From Actinomycetota bacterium (GTDB lineage: Bacteria; Actinomycetota; Acidimicrobiia; Acidimicrobiales; Ilumatobacteraceae), in the NCBI GenBank assembly GCA_009919275.1, contig RGCG01000009.1, positions 1 to 45,890 on the forward strand: 45,890 nt of DNA, in the 5' to 3' direction. Under the pieces are notes generated by a model. It did not search any database, was not told the DNA's origin, and saw nothing but the letters and a program-made list of their open reading frames with translations. Below are positions 31,483 to 40,881 of the stretch, in pieces. Position numbers and translations under genes: made by a program. How positions within the stretch are numbered: position 1 is the first letter of the stretch; each line of letters begins with the position of its first letter.

Positions 31483-32271
31483 GTGTCCATCGCCGCCTCG
31501 TTCAACCGTGATTCATCGGACGAGGCCATTCTGTACGCGTTGCGAAACGTGGCGAATGTTGCACAGCTCACCATTTCGGCCGCACGGGACTGGTCGCTCA
31601 CCGGAGCGCAACAGGGTCAATACGCTGCCGATGTTTTCGTGAATGACGCAGTCATCTCGGCTCTGCGCGAATTCGGTTGGGGAGTCCTCAGCGAAGAGTC
31701 CGGGGCCGACGGATTCGATGCTTCGCAACCGGCCGAACTCGGCGAGCAACTCGTCGTCATTGTCGACCCCATCGACGGCAGTACCAACGCCAGCCGTGGC
31801 AATGCGTGGCATGCCGTCTCTCTCTGTTGCGTCGACCGCGACGGACCACGGGTCTCGGTGGTTGCCCAACTCGCTCCGCCCCACACCGAGTACACCGCCA
31901 TTCGCGGAAAGGGTGCTTGGAAGAACGGGCTCGCCCTTCAGAAACCAACGACACGCAATTTCGACGAATGCGTGGTCGGTGTCTCGGGGCCACCGCCCGA
32001 ACAGCCGGGGTGGTGGCAATTCCGCGCCAACGGTGCCGCTGCCCTCGATCTCTGCCTCGTCGCCGACGGCGGCCTCGACGCATATCTCGACTGCGACCAG
32101 CACGGCGTCTGGGACTACGCCGGGGCTGCTCTCGTCTGCACCGAGGTCGGCATCACCATCGCCGACGCACGCGGCCGCGATCTCTTCCCCCTTCGCCACG
32201 CCGAGCGCCGCACGCCCATCGCCGCGACGTCGCCCGACGTTCTCGATCGGCTCGTCGCCTTGCGGCACTAG
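31483..32271 (+). CDS. Inositol monophosphatase family protein
   Basis: A 262-residue Mg-dependent phosphatase of the IMPase/FBPase/CysQ superfamily. The metal motifs are EESG (about 67-70), VDPIDGSTNASRG (the DPIDGT motif with Ser) and WDYAGAALVCTEVG near the C-terminus. Substrates could be inositol phosphate (for mycothiol or phosphatidylinositol), histidinol phosphate (HisN) or fructose bisphosphate; sequence alone does not decide. HisN is of interest because hisB here lacks a phosphatase domain. GTG 31483 follows TACCTT by 6 nt. Confidence 0.85.
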   Translation: MSIAASFNRDSSDEAILYALRNVANVAQLTISAARDWSLTGAQQGQYAADVFVNDAVISALREFGWGVLSEESGADGFDASQPAELGEQLVVIVDPIDGSTNASRGNAWHAVSLCCVDRDGPRVSVVAQLAPPHTEYTAIRGKGAWKNGLALQKPTTRNFDECVVGVSGPPPEQPGWWQFRANGAAALDLCLVADGGLDAYLDCDQHGVWDYAGAALVCTEVGITIADARGRDLFPLRHAERRTPIAATSPDVLDRLVALRH

Positions 32272-32323
32272 TGCGAGAAGTGGTCCCTTGCCGCCGCCGC
32301 CCGCATGGGTAAAACTGCGTTCA

Positions 32324-35300
32324 ATGTCGCTGTTCAAGAAAATCCTCGTCGTTGGTTTGATTGTTTCGTCGACAGCCACGTCGGGTGTCGCTTCGACTTT
32401 GGCCCAAGGTCCGGCGGGTGGGACGACCACCGCCTTGAGTGCCGCCGGGCAGAAGCTCGCGGTTGGAAGCGCCCACGCTTGTGCCATTGTCGAATCGCAG
32501 GTCTACTGCTGGGGTGACAACGCCGAGGGCCAATTGGGAACGCTCGACTCGAGCGTGACAGCGAGCAACGTTCCCATTCTCGTGCCCGGCATTACGAGTG
32601 CGATCGCGGTCACTGCCGGATATGCGCACACCTGTGCGCTTCTCGCCGATGAGACCGTTTGGTGCTGGGGGTCAAACCAGTCGAAAAACTTGGGACGCCC
32701 AACCGGCACAAACGGAACGCCCGCCGCGGTGTCTGGACTCTCTTCCGTCAAGGCGATCTCGGCGGGAAACGCAACAACTTGCGCGATCGTTGGCGCGTCA
32801 CGTGGTGTGAAGTGTTGGGGTGCCAACACCGGCGCCACGGGGTCGATGCTCGGGCGAACCACGGGCAGTTCGAGTGCCGATCCGGACCCGACGCCCGGTG
32901 ATGTGACGGGTTTGACATCAGGCGTGAATGCGTTGTCGGTGGGGCAGGGAAGCGCGTGTGCGCTGATGGTCGACAAGACGCTCAAGTGTTGGGGTTCGAA
33001 TTGGGAAGGTCGACTGGGCGACGACACCAACGTTGCGACGACCGACACATCTGGTCCCGTTTCGGTTTACGGTCTGACGAATGTGAGCGCCGTTTCTGTT
33101 GGTGCCGCCCACACGTGCGCGATAGTCACGTCGGGTCAGGTCTTCTGTTGGGGTCAATGGGAATCGGGACAACTCGGCATTGACCGTGGTATCAACGACA
33201 TCGTCGAAATCACCTCTCGGGGAAGTGGACGACGCCCACTGGAAACGCTTGATGCCCGTTCGTCAAGCAACAATCTTCTGAACGGCCAGGCGATCAGCGC
33301 CGGCAGTTCTTTCTCATGTGCGGTGAGGACAACTGGTGCCATCTCGTGTTGGGGATTGAACAGTTCGGGCGAACTGGGAACAGGTGGAAAGAGTGCGTAC
33401 GTCCTTGCACCGGTGTCAGTCTCCGGCTTTAACGACGCTTCTATCGTCGCCGCTGGAAGTTCTTTTGCGTGCGCTATGTCAACGACGGCAGTCGTGAAGT
33501 GTTGGGGAGCGGGCGGATTCGCATCAAACTCCGGTCAAATCGGCAACGGTTCCAATACAGAGTCGCTGACCCCGGCAACCGTTGTCGGCGTGGCGCCGCA
33601 GTCCATCGCCTTTGCCTCTTTGGCCGACAAGTCGGCATCCGATCCGGCGTTCGCGGTGAGTGCAACTGCATCCTCGGGCGGGGCAGTGTCGTTTGCGTCG
33701 ACGACCACGTCCGTCTGCACTGTCTCGGGCTCAACGGTCACGCTTGTCGCATCAGGCACGTGCACGATTTCGGCCTCGCGCGCCGCTTACGGCCTCTACA
33801 GGGCCGCCGACGCCGTGTCGCGGTCGTTCACAGTCGCAGGACTGAAGCCAACTGCGACGACGGGTACTGCAAGCGCGGAAACAACCACGGCAACGTTGAA
33901 TGCCGAGGTGAATGCCAACGGCGCCGACACGACGGTGACGTTTCAGTACGGCACGAGTGCGACTTTGGCGACATCGGAGTCGGTTGCGGTGTCCGCTGCT
34001 GTGACGGGCGCGACGGCAAAGGCGGTGAGTGCCGCGATCGCCAAGCTGACACCGGGTGCGACGTACTACTACCGGGTGTCGGCGACGAATTCGCTCGGCT
34101 CAACGACTGGCGATATCAAGTCGTTTTCGACGAGAGGATTGAAGCCGACCGCAACGACGGGTACCGCAAGCGCGGACACGACTACGGCAACGTTGAATGC
34201 CGATGTCAATGCAAACGAGCTCGATACAGCCGTGACCTTCCAGTACGGCACGAGCGCGACTTTGGCGACAGCGGAGTCGGTCGCGGTCTCCACGGCAGTG
34301 ACGGGGGCGACGGCAAAAGCGGTCAGTGCATCGGTATCGAAGTTGTCGCCGGGCACCACTTACTTCTGGCGGGTGGTGGCAACGAATGCGATCGGCTCGG
34401 CAACGGGTGACATCAAGTCGTTCACGACGAAGGGCTCGAAGCCAACGGTCTCGACCGTGTCGGCATCGCGCGGTACCTCGGGTATGACCTTGAACGGCAA
34501 GGTGAACGCAAACAATCTCGATACGACGGTTCGTTTCGAGTACGGGACGAGCGCAACCCTGGCGGGCGCCCAACAAACCGCTGCAAAGACGCAAACCGGA
34601 GCGACGGAAGAAGATGTGAGCGCGGCCATTTCAGGTTTGGCCGAGAACACCACCTACTACTACCGCATCGTGGCGTCGAACGACCTCGGCACCGCCACCG
34701 GCGAGACAAAGAGCTTCACGACCGTCGGACCGGAGGGCGTGTCGATCAACGACGGTGACGAGTTCACATCGAGTGCAAAGGTCGTCATCTCTGTTGTCGG
34801 CCCGCCGAACGCGGCACGAATTCAGGTGGCGAACGACGGTGGCTTCAAGAACGCAACAACTTTTGACCTGATCGATGGTTCGGCCGATGTTCCGTGGACC
34901 TTGGTGGTCAGTCGGGACGGCACGTTCACCAAGACGGTCTACGTGCGGTTCCTCTCCAGGTTCAATTCGAAAGTGACCGATGACAAAACCGACGACATCA
35001 TCCTCGATACGTCGAAGCCGAAACTGGAGACAGTGGCAGCCACTCCGGTTGCCGCACCTTCGTCGGCGGTGACCGTTTCGGCGGTTCGGGCCAAGGCGAA
35101 AGGGGCTTCGGGCGTCCGGCTTTCGGTTCGGGCTGTCGACACCATCTCCGGTGCGGTGGCCATCGAAGTGCGCAGTGCGGCGAACAAGCCTTCGATTCGG
35201 GTGCCCCTGGGTAAGGCTCCGTCGAAGGTGAAGACGGTGGGCCTACCGCGTCAGACGAACGCGACGGTGACGCTGCGGTCCGGTGCCACGACCCTGCAGA

Positions 35301-35362
35301 TACGCGCCGTTGACGGAGCGGGCAATATGTCGGCGTGGGTCAGAGTCGCCGTCAAGAAATGA
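32324..35362 (+). CDS. Secreted RCC1-propeller/FN3-like protein A
   Basis: A 1012-residue exported protein. Residues 1-28 form a signal peptide (FKKILVVGLIVSSTATSGVA). RCC1-type repeats (about 40-425) carry the recurring HxCAL/CAI...V.CWG.N..GQLG pattern with two Cys per repeat. A bacterial Ig-like domain (about 425-505) and three FN3-like repeats of exactly 99 residues (about 506-802) follow. The end domain starts PEGVSINDGDEFTSS and finishes IRAVDGAGNMSAWVRVAVKK. No LPXTG, lipobox or C-terminal membrane segment is seen, so attachment is unknown. ATG 32324 is the only start that gives a signal peptide; extension upstream would run into the phosphatase gene. Its stop overlaps the downstream lipoprotein start (ATGA). 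Confidence 0.85.
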   Translation: MSLFKKILVVGLIVSSTATSGVASTLAQGPAGGTTTALSAAGQKLAVGSAHACAIVESQVYCWGDNAEGQLGTLDSSVTASNVPILVPGITSAIAVTAGYAHTCALLADETVWCWGSNQSKNLGRPTGTNGTPAAVSGLSSVKAISAGNATTCAIVGASRGVKCWGANTGATGSMLGRTTGSSSADPDPTPGDVTGLTSGVNALSVGQGSACALMVDKTLKCWGSNWEGRLGDDTNVATTDTSGPVSVYGLTNVSAVSVGAAHTCAIVTSGQVFCWGQWESGQLGIDRGINDIVEITSRGSGRRPLETLDARSSSNNLLNGQAISAGSSFSCAVRTTGAISCWGLNSSGELGTGGKSAYVLAPVSVSGFNDASIVAAGSSFACAMSTTAVVKCWGAGGFASNSGQIGNGSNTESLTPATVVGVAPQSIAFASLADKSASDPAFAVSATASSGGAVSFASTTTSVCTVSGSTVTLVASGTCTISASRAAYGLYRAADAVSRSFTVAGLKPTATTGTASAETTTATLNAEVNANGADTTVTFQYGTSATLATSESVAVSAAVTGATAKAVSAAIAKLTPGATYYYRVSATNSLGSTTGDIKSFSTRGLKPTATTGTASADTTTATLNADVNANELDTAVTFQYGTSATLATAESVAVSTAVTGATAKAVSASVSKLSPGTTYFWRVVATNAIGSATGDIKSFTTKGSKPTVSTVSASRGTSGMTLNGKVNANNLDTTVRFEYGTSATLAGAQQTAAKTQTGATEEDVSAAISGLAENTTYYYRIVASNDLGTATGETKSFTTVGPEGVSINDGDEFTSSAKVVISVVGPPNAARIQVANDGGFKNATTFDLIDGSADVPWTLVVSRDGTFTKTVYVRFLSRFNSKVTDDKTDDIILDTSKPKLETVAATPVAAPSSAVTVSAVRAKAKGASGVRLSVRAVDTISGAVAIEVRSAANKPSIRVPLGKAPSKVKTVGLPRQTNATVTLRSGATTLQIRAVDGAGNMSAWVRVAVKK
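33841..34731 (+). repeat. Three tandem 297-bp FN3-like units in protein A
   Basis: Each unit encodes a KPT-x-x-T opening, a QYGTSATL/EYGTSATL middle and a TYYYRV/TYFWRV-GDIKSF ending. The segment around GACATCAAGTCGTT recurs at 34110 and 34407, exactly 297 bp apart. Confidence 0.75.
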
Positions 35363-37482
35363 TTCGTCATCGCGGGGCGTTTGCCCTTGTATCACTTCTG
35401 CTGTTCGCATCGTGTGGAGGAGGCGGCGGGGGAGGCGGCGCAGCTGACGTCACCGTGCCGGCGGCAACGGGCGAGGACCAGTCCTCGGGTCTGATACCAA
35501 ACCCGAACGGCTTCGCCTTTCCCAACTTCGGTTCGGCCGCAACGCCCGAGGTGTTCAACGAGGCCGACCTGGTCGAGATGTTCGGCAACACGCCCGATGT
35601 TTGCGTTGACGGTGCCGATCCGTGTGTGGCCACTGCCGAAGCTGCGGGATGGGCGCGAATGGTGAACGAGTCGCGAGCGGCGGGTCACTGCGAGGGTTTC
35701 GCCGTTCTTGCCGCATCGCGGTTCATGGCTGCCGAGCAACCGAACACTGTCGAGCTTGTGAACCAGGGCGACGTGACCCATGCCTTGATGCGGGGTTTCG
35801 CCACGCAGTTCTTCGACGAAACGAAGGACGCAACGAAAGCGATTGTGAAGAAGTCGATGCGCGACAAGGTGGCGATTCTCGAGGCCGCATTTGCCAAAAA
35901 GAAGGTCGGCGACGTGGTGGGCGTCTACAGCGAGGTCGGTGGACACGCATTGCTGCCCTATGCGATCACCTACGAGTCGCCCGATGTCGCCAAGATCATG
36001 GTCTACGACTCGAACTGGCCCGGGCAAGAGCGCTTCATCACCGTCGACATGGTCGCCGGAACCTGGACGTTCCCATTCTCCGGGGCCGACCCCGCCAATG
36101 ACCCGACGGCGTGGACGGGCGACACGAAGGATTTCGACATCGCCCCCTACGACGCGCGCATCGCAGGGAAGTGTCCATTCTGCAAGGGCGAGACCGCAGC
36201 ACGCCAGACGCTCCTTGTCATTCGCTCGGTTGCCGCCGACTGGTCGATCGAAACCTCAGCGGGAACGTTGACACCCGGTAGGAACGATATGGGCGAAGCG
36301 ACGGTGCGCCCCATGAGGTCGTCGGCGCCCGCGAACGGTGAGAAGGGGCCGTTCGACTACTTGGTGACCATTCCGGCCGGAGAGACGGTCACGGTGAACA
36401 TGCCATCGCTCACACGAATCACCGGTACGACGAACCGCGCGACGATCCAGATTGACTCTCCGGGATCGAAAGACGAGCCCGTCACGGTTTCCGAGGACGA
36501 AGTCACCACCAACGATCCTGCGACGGTCATCACCCTTGCCGACCAGAACTTCGTCGCCACTTCGAACGGAGCGAACAACACCGTGAGCACCGACGGAAAC
36601 CAGGTGACGGCGACGGTCAACGGTGCCGATGGAAACCAGATCTCGGCAACTGCGAACGAGGAAACCAAAGCGGTCGAAGTTCGCACACCGGGTCGAGATG
36701 GTGTCGCCGACGACACGAACTACGAACTCATCACCCAAACTGATCCCGGTCAGCTCGAGCGCAAAGTCGTCACCCGGGACGGCGGCGAAACGGTGACAAA
36801 CGAGCAAGGGACTCTGGCGAATCGTCAGGTGTACCAAGAGCCGCCGAACGATTTGAAGGCGCCAGACGTAAAGACCGGCTTGCCGTCTGCTGCGAGCAGA
36901 GCAATTGGTTCAGCGGCAACGGCAACGACCACCACGTCAAGTACAACCACCACGGTTGTTGCGGCAACGTCCACGTCGACCAGCACAAGCACCAGCTCCA
37001 CGGTCGTCGGACCCGACACTACGGGTCCCGCTGAGGTGACGACCACCGCACCGCGTGCAACACCCACAACTGCGGCGGCGCCTCGAACGACAACCGCGCA
37101 AAACGCAAACGCGCGAAAGAACGTGACCATCTCGTCGAATCTCGACAACTGGTCGCTCGACCTCGCCAATCCGACATCAAGTGGATTCACGGCGGGTCTT
37201 TCGGGCGGACTCGGTCAGCTCGACAACGCAGATCGTTGCACCGATGTGGCATGTCTCGAAACATCCGCCGCCACGATCCTGGGCGGGGGAGTCGATCCGG
37301 CGACCGGACAAGAGACGGTCGTGCCGGTGACCTTCTCGATGCGCGGAGCCGCCGGGCCCTTCAGCATCAGATGTGGTGCCGGTGGCAACTGGGTCGCGGC
37401 ATCCAACAACGGTGGGACGTATGGCGCCACATGCTCGTTTGCGAATGTCACTTCCGACGAGGCGGTGTACCTGCGCGCGTAG
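35359..37482 (+). CDS. Lipoprotein with conserved Cys/His/Asp-Ser-Asn, paralogue A
   Basis: A 707-residue lipoprotein. The lipobox LFASC puts the lipidated Cys at 19, followed by eight Gly. The conserved core (about 45-265) has C111 in AGHCEGFAV, H196 in GGHALLPYAI and D217-S-N219 in VYDSNWPG, in the order and context of papain/C39-like peptidases; C82 and C89 may form a disulfide. A CPFC motif (about 274) is unique to this copy. A long beta-rich stalk, a Thr/Ser-rich linker (about 520-580) and an extra C-terminal domain with four Cys follow. It is translationally coupled to RCC1 protein A. The family is unnamed to me; peptidase activity is inferred. Confidence 0.72.
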   Translation: MIRHRGAFALVSLLLFASCGGGGGGGGAADVTVPAATGEDQSSGLIPNPNGFAFPNFGSAATPEVFNEADLVEMFGNTPDVCVDGADPCVATAEAAGWARMVNESRAAGHCEGFAVLAASRFMAAEQPNTVELVNQGDVTHALMRGFATQFFDETKDATKAIVKKSMRDKVAILEAAFAKKKVGDVVGVYSEVGGHALLPYAITYESPDVAKIMVYDSNWPGQERFITVDMVAGTWTFPFSGADPANDPTAWTGDTKDFDIAPYDARIAGKCPFCKGETAARQTLLVIRSVAADWSIETSAGTLTPGRNDMGEATVRPMRSSAPANGEKGPFDYLVTIPAGETVTVNMPSLTRITGTTNRATIQIDSPGSKDEPVTVSEDEVTTNDPATVITLADQNFVATSNGANNTVSTDGNQVTATVNGADGNQISATANEETKAVEVRTPGRDGVADDTNYELITQTDPGQLERKVVTRDGGETVTNEQGTLANRQVYQEPPNDLKAPDVKTGLPSAASRAIGSAATATTTTSSTTTTVVAATSTSTSTSTSSTVVGPDTTGPAEVTTTAPRATPTTAAAPRTTTAQNANARKNVTISSNLDNWSLDLANPTSSGFTAGLSGGLGQLDNADRCTDVACLETSAATILGGGVDPATGQETVVPVTFSMRGAAGPFSIRCGAGGNWVAASNNGGTYGATCSFANVTSDEAVYLRA

Positions 37483-37524
37483 GGACTGCTTGCGTAGTTC
37501 TCTGAACTGAACAAGGATTCAGGG

Positions 37525-40500
37525 ATGTTCCGCACCCGGTCGTTGGCCCTTGCCTTGTTCCTCGTCGTCTCGGGCGTCGTCGTGCAAGCGCCTATCGTCA
37601 ACGCTGACCCGGCAGGTATGCCTTCCGCCGTTCGCGCCGAAGCCCAACGTCTGTCCGTTGGTCGCACAACCGCCTGTCTCGTTGCGAGTTCGAAGGTGTA
37701 TTGCTGGGGGAACGGCGGGGACTCACGCATCGGCACGCCAAGCGACACCACCGTGGAGAGTCCGCGACTCGTGGCTGACGGACCAACGGATGCAACCGCC
37801 GTTGCGGTTGGTAAGGATCATGCGTGCGCGCTGCGTGCCACGGGCCAAGTGTTCTGCTTCGGTCGCAACATCTACGGGCAGCTGGGTTCCGGCGTTGTGA
37901 GCGCCACGTCGAACACGCTCGCGTCACCGGCTGACTTCACGCAAATCGTCGCGGGCGATGACTACACGTGTGGATTGTCAACATCGTCCGGCGTGATGTG
38001 TTGGGGGCTCAACGCTGGGGGCCTTTTGGGTGGAGTACTCGGTGTCGACAAGGCAATAACCCCGAGTTCGGCGATCCCACTTGTTATCAGCATGGGTGCT
38101 GACACCGCAGTCTCACTCGCCGCGGGCGGCGCCCATATCTGTGCGCTGCTCGCCTCCACGAAAGTGAAGTGTTGGGGTGACAATGCGACAGGACAACTCG
38201 GCGACGGTTACGGCAACAACATCAATGACTCCCCATCAACCCCCGAAGTCTTTGGGCGCGTGCCGCACTACGTCATTACGAGCGGGTCGAGCCAGTACGA
38301 CCCGTCGAAGCATCTCTCCGGCGTCACCGCAATCAGTGCCGGCCTTTCGCACAACTGCGTCGTTCTCTCGTCGGGCGAAGGGCGCTGCTGGGGAGCCGGC
38401 ACGTATGGTCAGCTTGGCGGCGGGATGGCTTCTGGCGGCGTCAACTTGTGGCCGGTCGTGGTCATGGGGTCCTCCAGCGGGCCTCCACTCTCCGATTTGA
38501 AGGGGGTTTCCGCAGGCGATTCGAATTCGTGCTTTGTTCGACAATCGGGTGTCGTGGCGTGTGCGGGCGATAACACCTACGGGCAAATCGGGAACAGCAC
38601 CGCCGGGGCGTCGCACGAGTTCGTCCCGCTGAATGTCACTTCGACAGCATCCGGAATGAACAATGTCGTTTCGGTCGGAGTTGGGTCGGCCTTCGCCTGC
38701 GCTCTCACCTCGACGGGTCGGGCGTATTGCTGGGGTCGGGGCGACAACGGCCAAATCGGCAATGGCGCGACACTCGCAATCAATATCGCCCCGACTGCAA
38801 TCGCAGGCGGGGCGTCGCAGACGATTTCGGTGACGGTGCCAACGACGAAGGCGATCAGCGACGCGCCATTCACGGTCAGTGGAACATCGACCAGCGGCGG
38901 GACGGTGACGTTCGCCAGCATCACGACGAGTGTGTGCACGGTTTCGGGCGTGACGGTGACGTTGGTGAACATCGGAACGTGCACCGTTCGGGCTTCTTCA
39001 GGTGCCACGGGGGTCTACGTGGCGGCAGCCGATGTTGACTCGTCGATCACGGTCAGCGCAGCGCAGCCCCAGGTCAGCACCGGTTCGGTGACCGGTCTCA
39101 CCGTGACCTCGGCAACCCTCACGGGTGTCGTCAACGCGCGAGGTGCTTCGACCACACCGACTTTCGTTTACGGCACATCGGCGACGCTTGCGTCGGGCAC
39201 GACATCAGTGTCCGTGGCGGTAGTCACGGGCGTGATCGACGCCACCGCGACCACGTCGTTGACGTCGCTTCTTTCGGGGGTCACGTATTACTACCGACTC
39301 GACGCGACAAATGCCCTTGGCTCGACTTCGAGTGACATCAAGTCGTTCACGACAAAGGGCACAGCGCCGACGGTGACCACCGGGGCAGCAACGGCCGACA
39401 CCACCACAGCAACGTTGGCGGGCGAGGTGAACGCGAACGAGGTCGATGCCACGGTGTCCTTCGAATACGGAACGAACCCCGCGTTGGTTGGTGCCGAATC
39501 GGCGCCGGTTGCCACGGCAGTGACGGGCACGACCGCTTCTGCGGTGTCGGCGTTGATCTCGAAGCTGGCCCCGGGCACCACATACTTCTTCCGTGTGGTG
39601 GCGGCGAATGCCGTGGGAACGTCGCGCGGTGACATCAAGTCGTTCACGACAAAGGGCACAGCGCCGACGGTGGCGACGGGTTCGGCGGTTCCCGATGCTT
39701 TTGGCGCGACGGTTGCGGCCGAAGTGAACGCGAACGGGGTCGACACGACGGTGTCCGTCGAATACGGAACGAACGCCACGCTGGTGGGCGCCGAGACGGC
39801 GGCAGCTGCACTGGCGGTGACGGGATCGACGACGAAGATGGAGTCGGTGTCAATAACGAAATTGACCCCAGGTACCACATACTTCTTCCGGGTGGTGGCG
39901 GTGAACGCCGTGGGAACGTCGCGTGGTGACATCAAGTCGTTCACGACGAAGGGCGCAAAGCCCACGGTGACGACGGGGTCCGCGACACGTGGTACGTCGG
40001 GTATGACGGTGAACGGCAAGGTGAATGCACGTGACCTCGAGACGTCAATCCGGTTCGATTACGGGCTCGACGCCAAGTTGGTCGGCGCCCAACAGACCGT
40101 GGCCAGAACGCAGACCGGCGCCGACGACGCCGACATCACAGCGGTGATTTCCGGTCTGGCCGAGAACACCACCTACTACTACCGCATTGTTGCGGTGAAC
40201 GTGCTGGGCACAACCGAGGGCGAAATTCGCAGCTTCACGACTCTGCGCCCCGAAGGCGTGTCAATCAACGACGGTGACGAGTTCACTTCGAGCCAGGAAG
40301 TGGTTGTCTCGCTCGTTGGCCCGTCGACCGCCGTGAAGGCGATTTTGTCGAACGACGGAGGCTTTAAGACGTCCGAAACGTTCGACCTCGTGAACAACGC
40401 GGCCGAAGTCAAGTGGAAGTTGCAGTCGAGCCGCGAGGGAACGTTCACGAAAATCGTCTACGTGAAGTATGTGACGCGTTTCGGTTCACAACTGCAGGCG

Positions 40501-40875
40501 GTCACTGATGACATCATTCTCGACACCACAAAGCCAGTGGTTGCCGAGGTGACCGCGGCAGTGGCTGCGCCGACGGGAAGCGCGGTTCAGGTGGCGCGGG
40601 CAAGCGGCGCGAAGGCGCCGAAAACGTCCGGTGGTGTGCGTTTGTCGCTTCGTGGTAGCGACACAATTTCGGGCATCGGAAAAATTGAAGTTCGTAGCGC
40701 AGCAAACAAGCCCACTTCATCGATCCCGGTGTCGCGAGTGGCGGGCAAGGCCGACGGCAAGCCACGGGCGGCATCGCAGACCGTGACGTTGCGCACGAGT
40801 GCAAAGCGACTGCAGGTTCGTGTGATCGACCGGGCCGGCAACGCATCGGCGTGGCGGACGATCGTCGTCAAGTAG
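37525..40875 (+). CDS. Secreted RCC1-propeller/FN3-like protein B
   Basis: A 1116-residue paralogue of protein A. The signal peptide covers about 1-27 (LALALFLVVSGVVVQAPIVNA). RCC1 repeats (about 40-425) again carry HACAL/CALT...YCWGRGDNGQIG-type units. An Ig-like domain (about 429-510), four FN3-like repeats (about 513-908) and the same end domain (PEGVSINDGDEFTSS ... VIDRAGNASAWRTIVVK) follow. It has one FN3-like unit more than A. ATG 37525 has AAGGA upstream and lies 42 nt after the lipoprotein A stop, possibly on the same transcript. Likely a surface adhesion or scaffold protein; no enzyme domain is seen. Confidence 0.85.
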   Translation: MFRTRSLALALFLVVSGVVVQAPIVNADPAGMPSAVRAEAQRLSVGRTTACLVASSKVYCWGNGGDSRIGTPSDTTVESPRLVADGPTDATAVAVGKDHACALRATGQVFCFGRNIYGQLGSGVVSATSNTLASPADFTQIVAGDDYTCGLSTSSGVMCWGLNAGGLLGGVLGVDKAITPSSAIPLVISMGADTAVSLAAGGAHICALLASTKVKCWGDNATGQLGDGYGNNINDSPSTPEVFGRVPHYVITSGSSQYDPSKHLSGVTAISAGLSHNCVVLSSGEGRCWGAGTYGQLGGGMASGGVNLWPVVVMGSSSGPPLSDLKGVSAGDSNSCFVRQSGVVACAGDNTYGQIGNSTAGASHEFVPLNVTSTASGMNNVVSVGVGSAFACALTSTGRAYCWGRGDNGQIGNGATLAINIAPTAIAGGASQTISVTVPTTKAISDAPFTVSGTSTSGGTVTFASITTSVCTVSGVTVTLVNIGTCTVRASSGATGVYVAAADVDSSITVSAAQPQVSTGSVTGLTVTSATLTGVVNARGASTTPTFVYGTSATLASGTTSVSVAVVTGVIDATATTSLTSLLSGVTYYYRLDATNALGSTSSDIKSFTTKGTAPTVTTGAATADTTTATLAGEVNANEVDATVSFEYGTNPALVGAESAPVATAVTGTTASAVSALISKLAPGTTYFFRVVAANAVGTSRGDIKSFTTKGTAPTVATGSAVPDAFGATVAAEVNANGVDTTVSVEYGTNATLVGAETAAAALAVTGSTTKMESVSITKLTPGTTYFFRVVAVNAVGTSRGDIKSFTTKGAKPTVTTGSATRGTSGMTVNGKVNARDLETSIRFDYGLDAKLVGAQQTVARTQTGADDADITAVISGLAENTTYYYRIVAVNVLGTTEGEIRSFTTLRPEGVSINDGDEFTSSQEVVVSLVGPSTAVKAILSNDGGFKTSETFDLVNNAAEVKWKLQSSREGTFTKIVYVKYVTRFGSQLQAVTDDIILDTTKPVVAEVTAAVAAPTGSAVQVARASGAKAPKTSGGVRLSLRGSDTISGIGKIEVRSAANKPTSSIPVSRVAGKADGKPRAASQTVTLRTSAKRLQVRVIDRAGNASAWRTIVVK
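39064..40250 (+). repeat. Four tandem FN3-like units with exact 297-bp period in protein B
   Basis: A 44-bp segment beginning GTGACATCAAGTCGTTCACG at 39332 is repeated identically at 39629, and its first 25 bases again at 39926, each 297 bp apart. The same sequence occurs in protein A at 34407. The near-identity points to recent duplication or gene conversion. Confidence 0.8.
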
Positions 40876-40881
40876 CCGTCG

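Noticed and set aside
31643-32323. Upstream extension of RCC1 protein A (227 codons)
   Set aside because: It overlaps the inositol monophosphatase in another frame and would bury the signal peptide.
37496-37508. AGTTC-TCT-GAACT palindrome before RCC1 protein B
   Set aside because: Five-bp arms are too short to support a terminator or operator without conservation data.
33841-40250. Regular repeats as a CRISPR array
   Set aside because: The units are 297 bp, in frame and protein-coding; no short direct repeats with spacers.
32324-40875. RCC1/FN3-like proteins as polymorphic toxins
   Set aside because: No C-terminal toxin domain and no immunity gene; both end in the same beta-rich domain.
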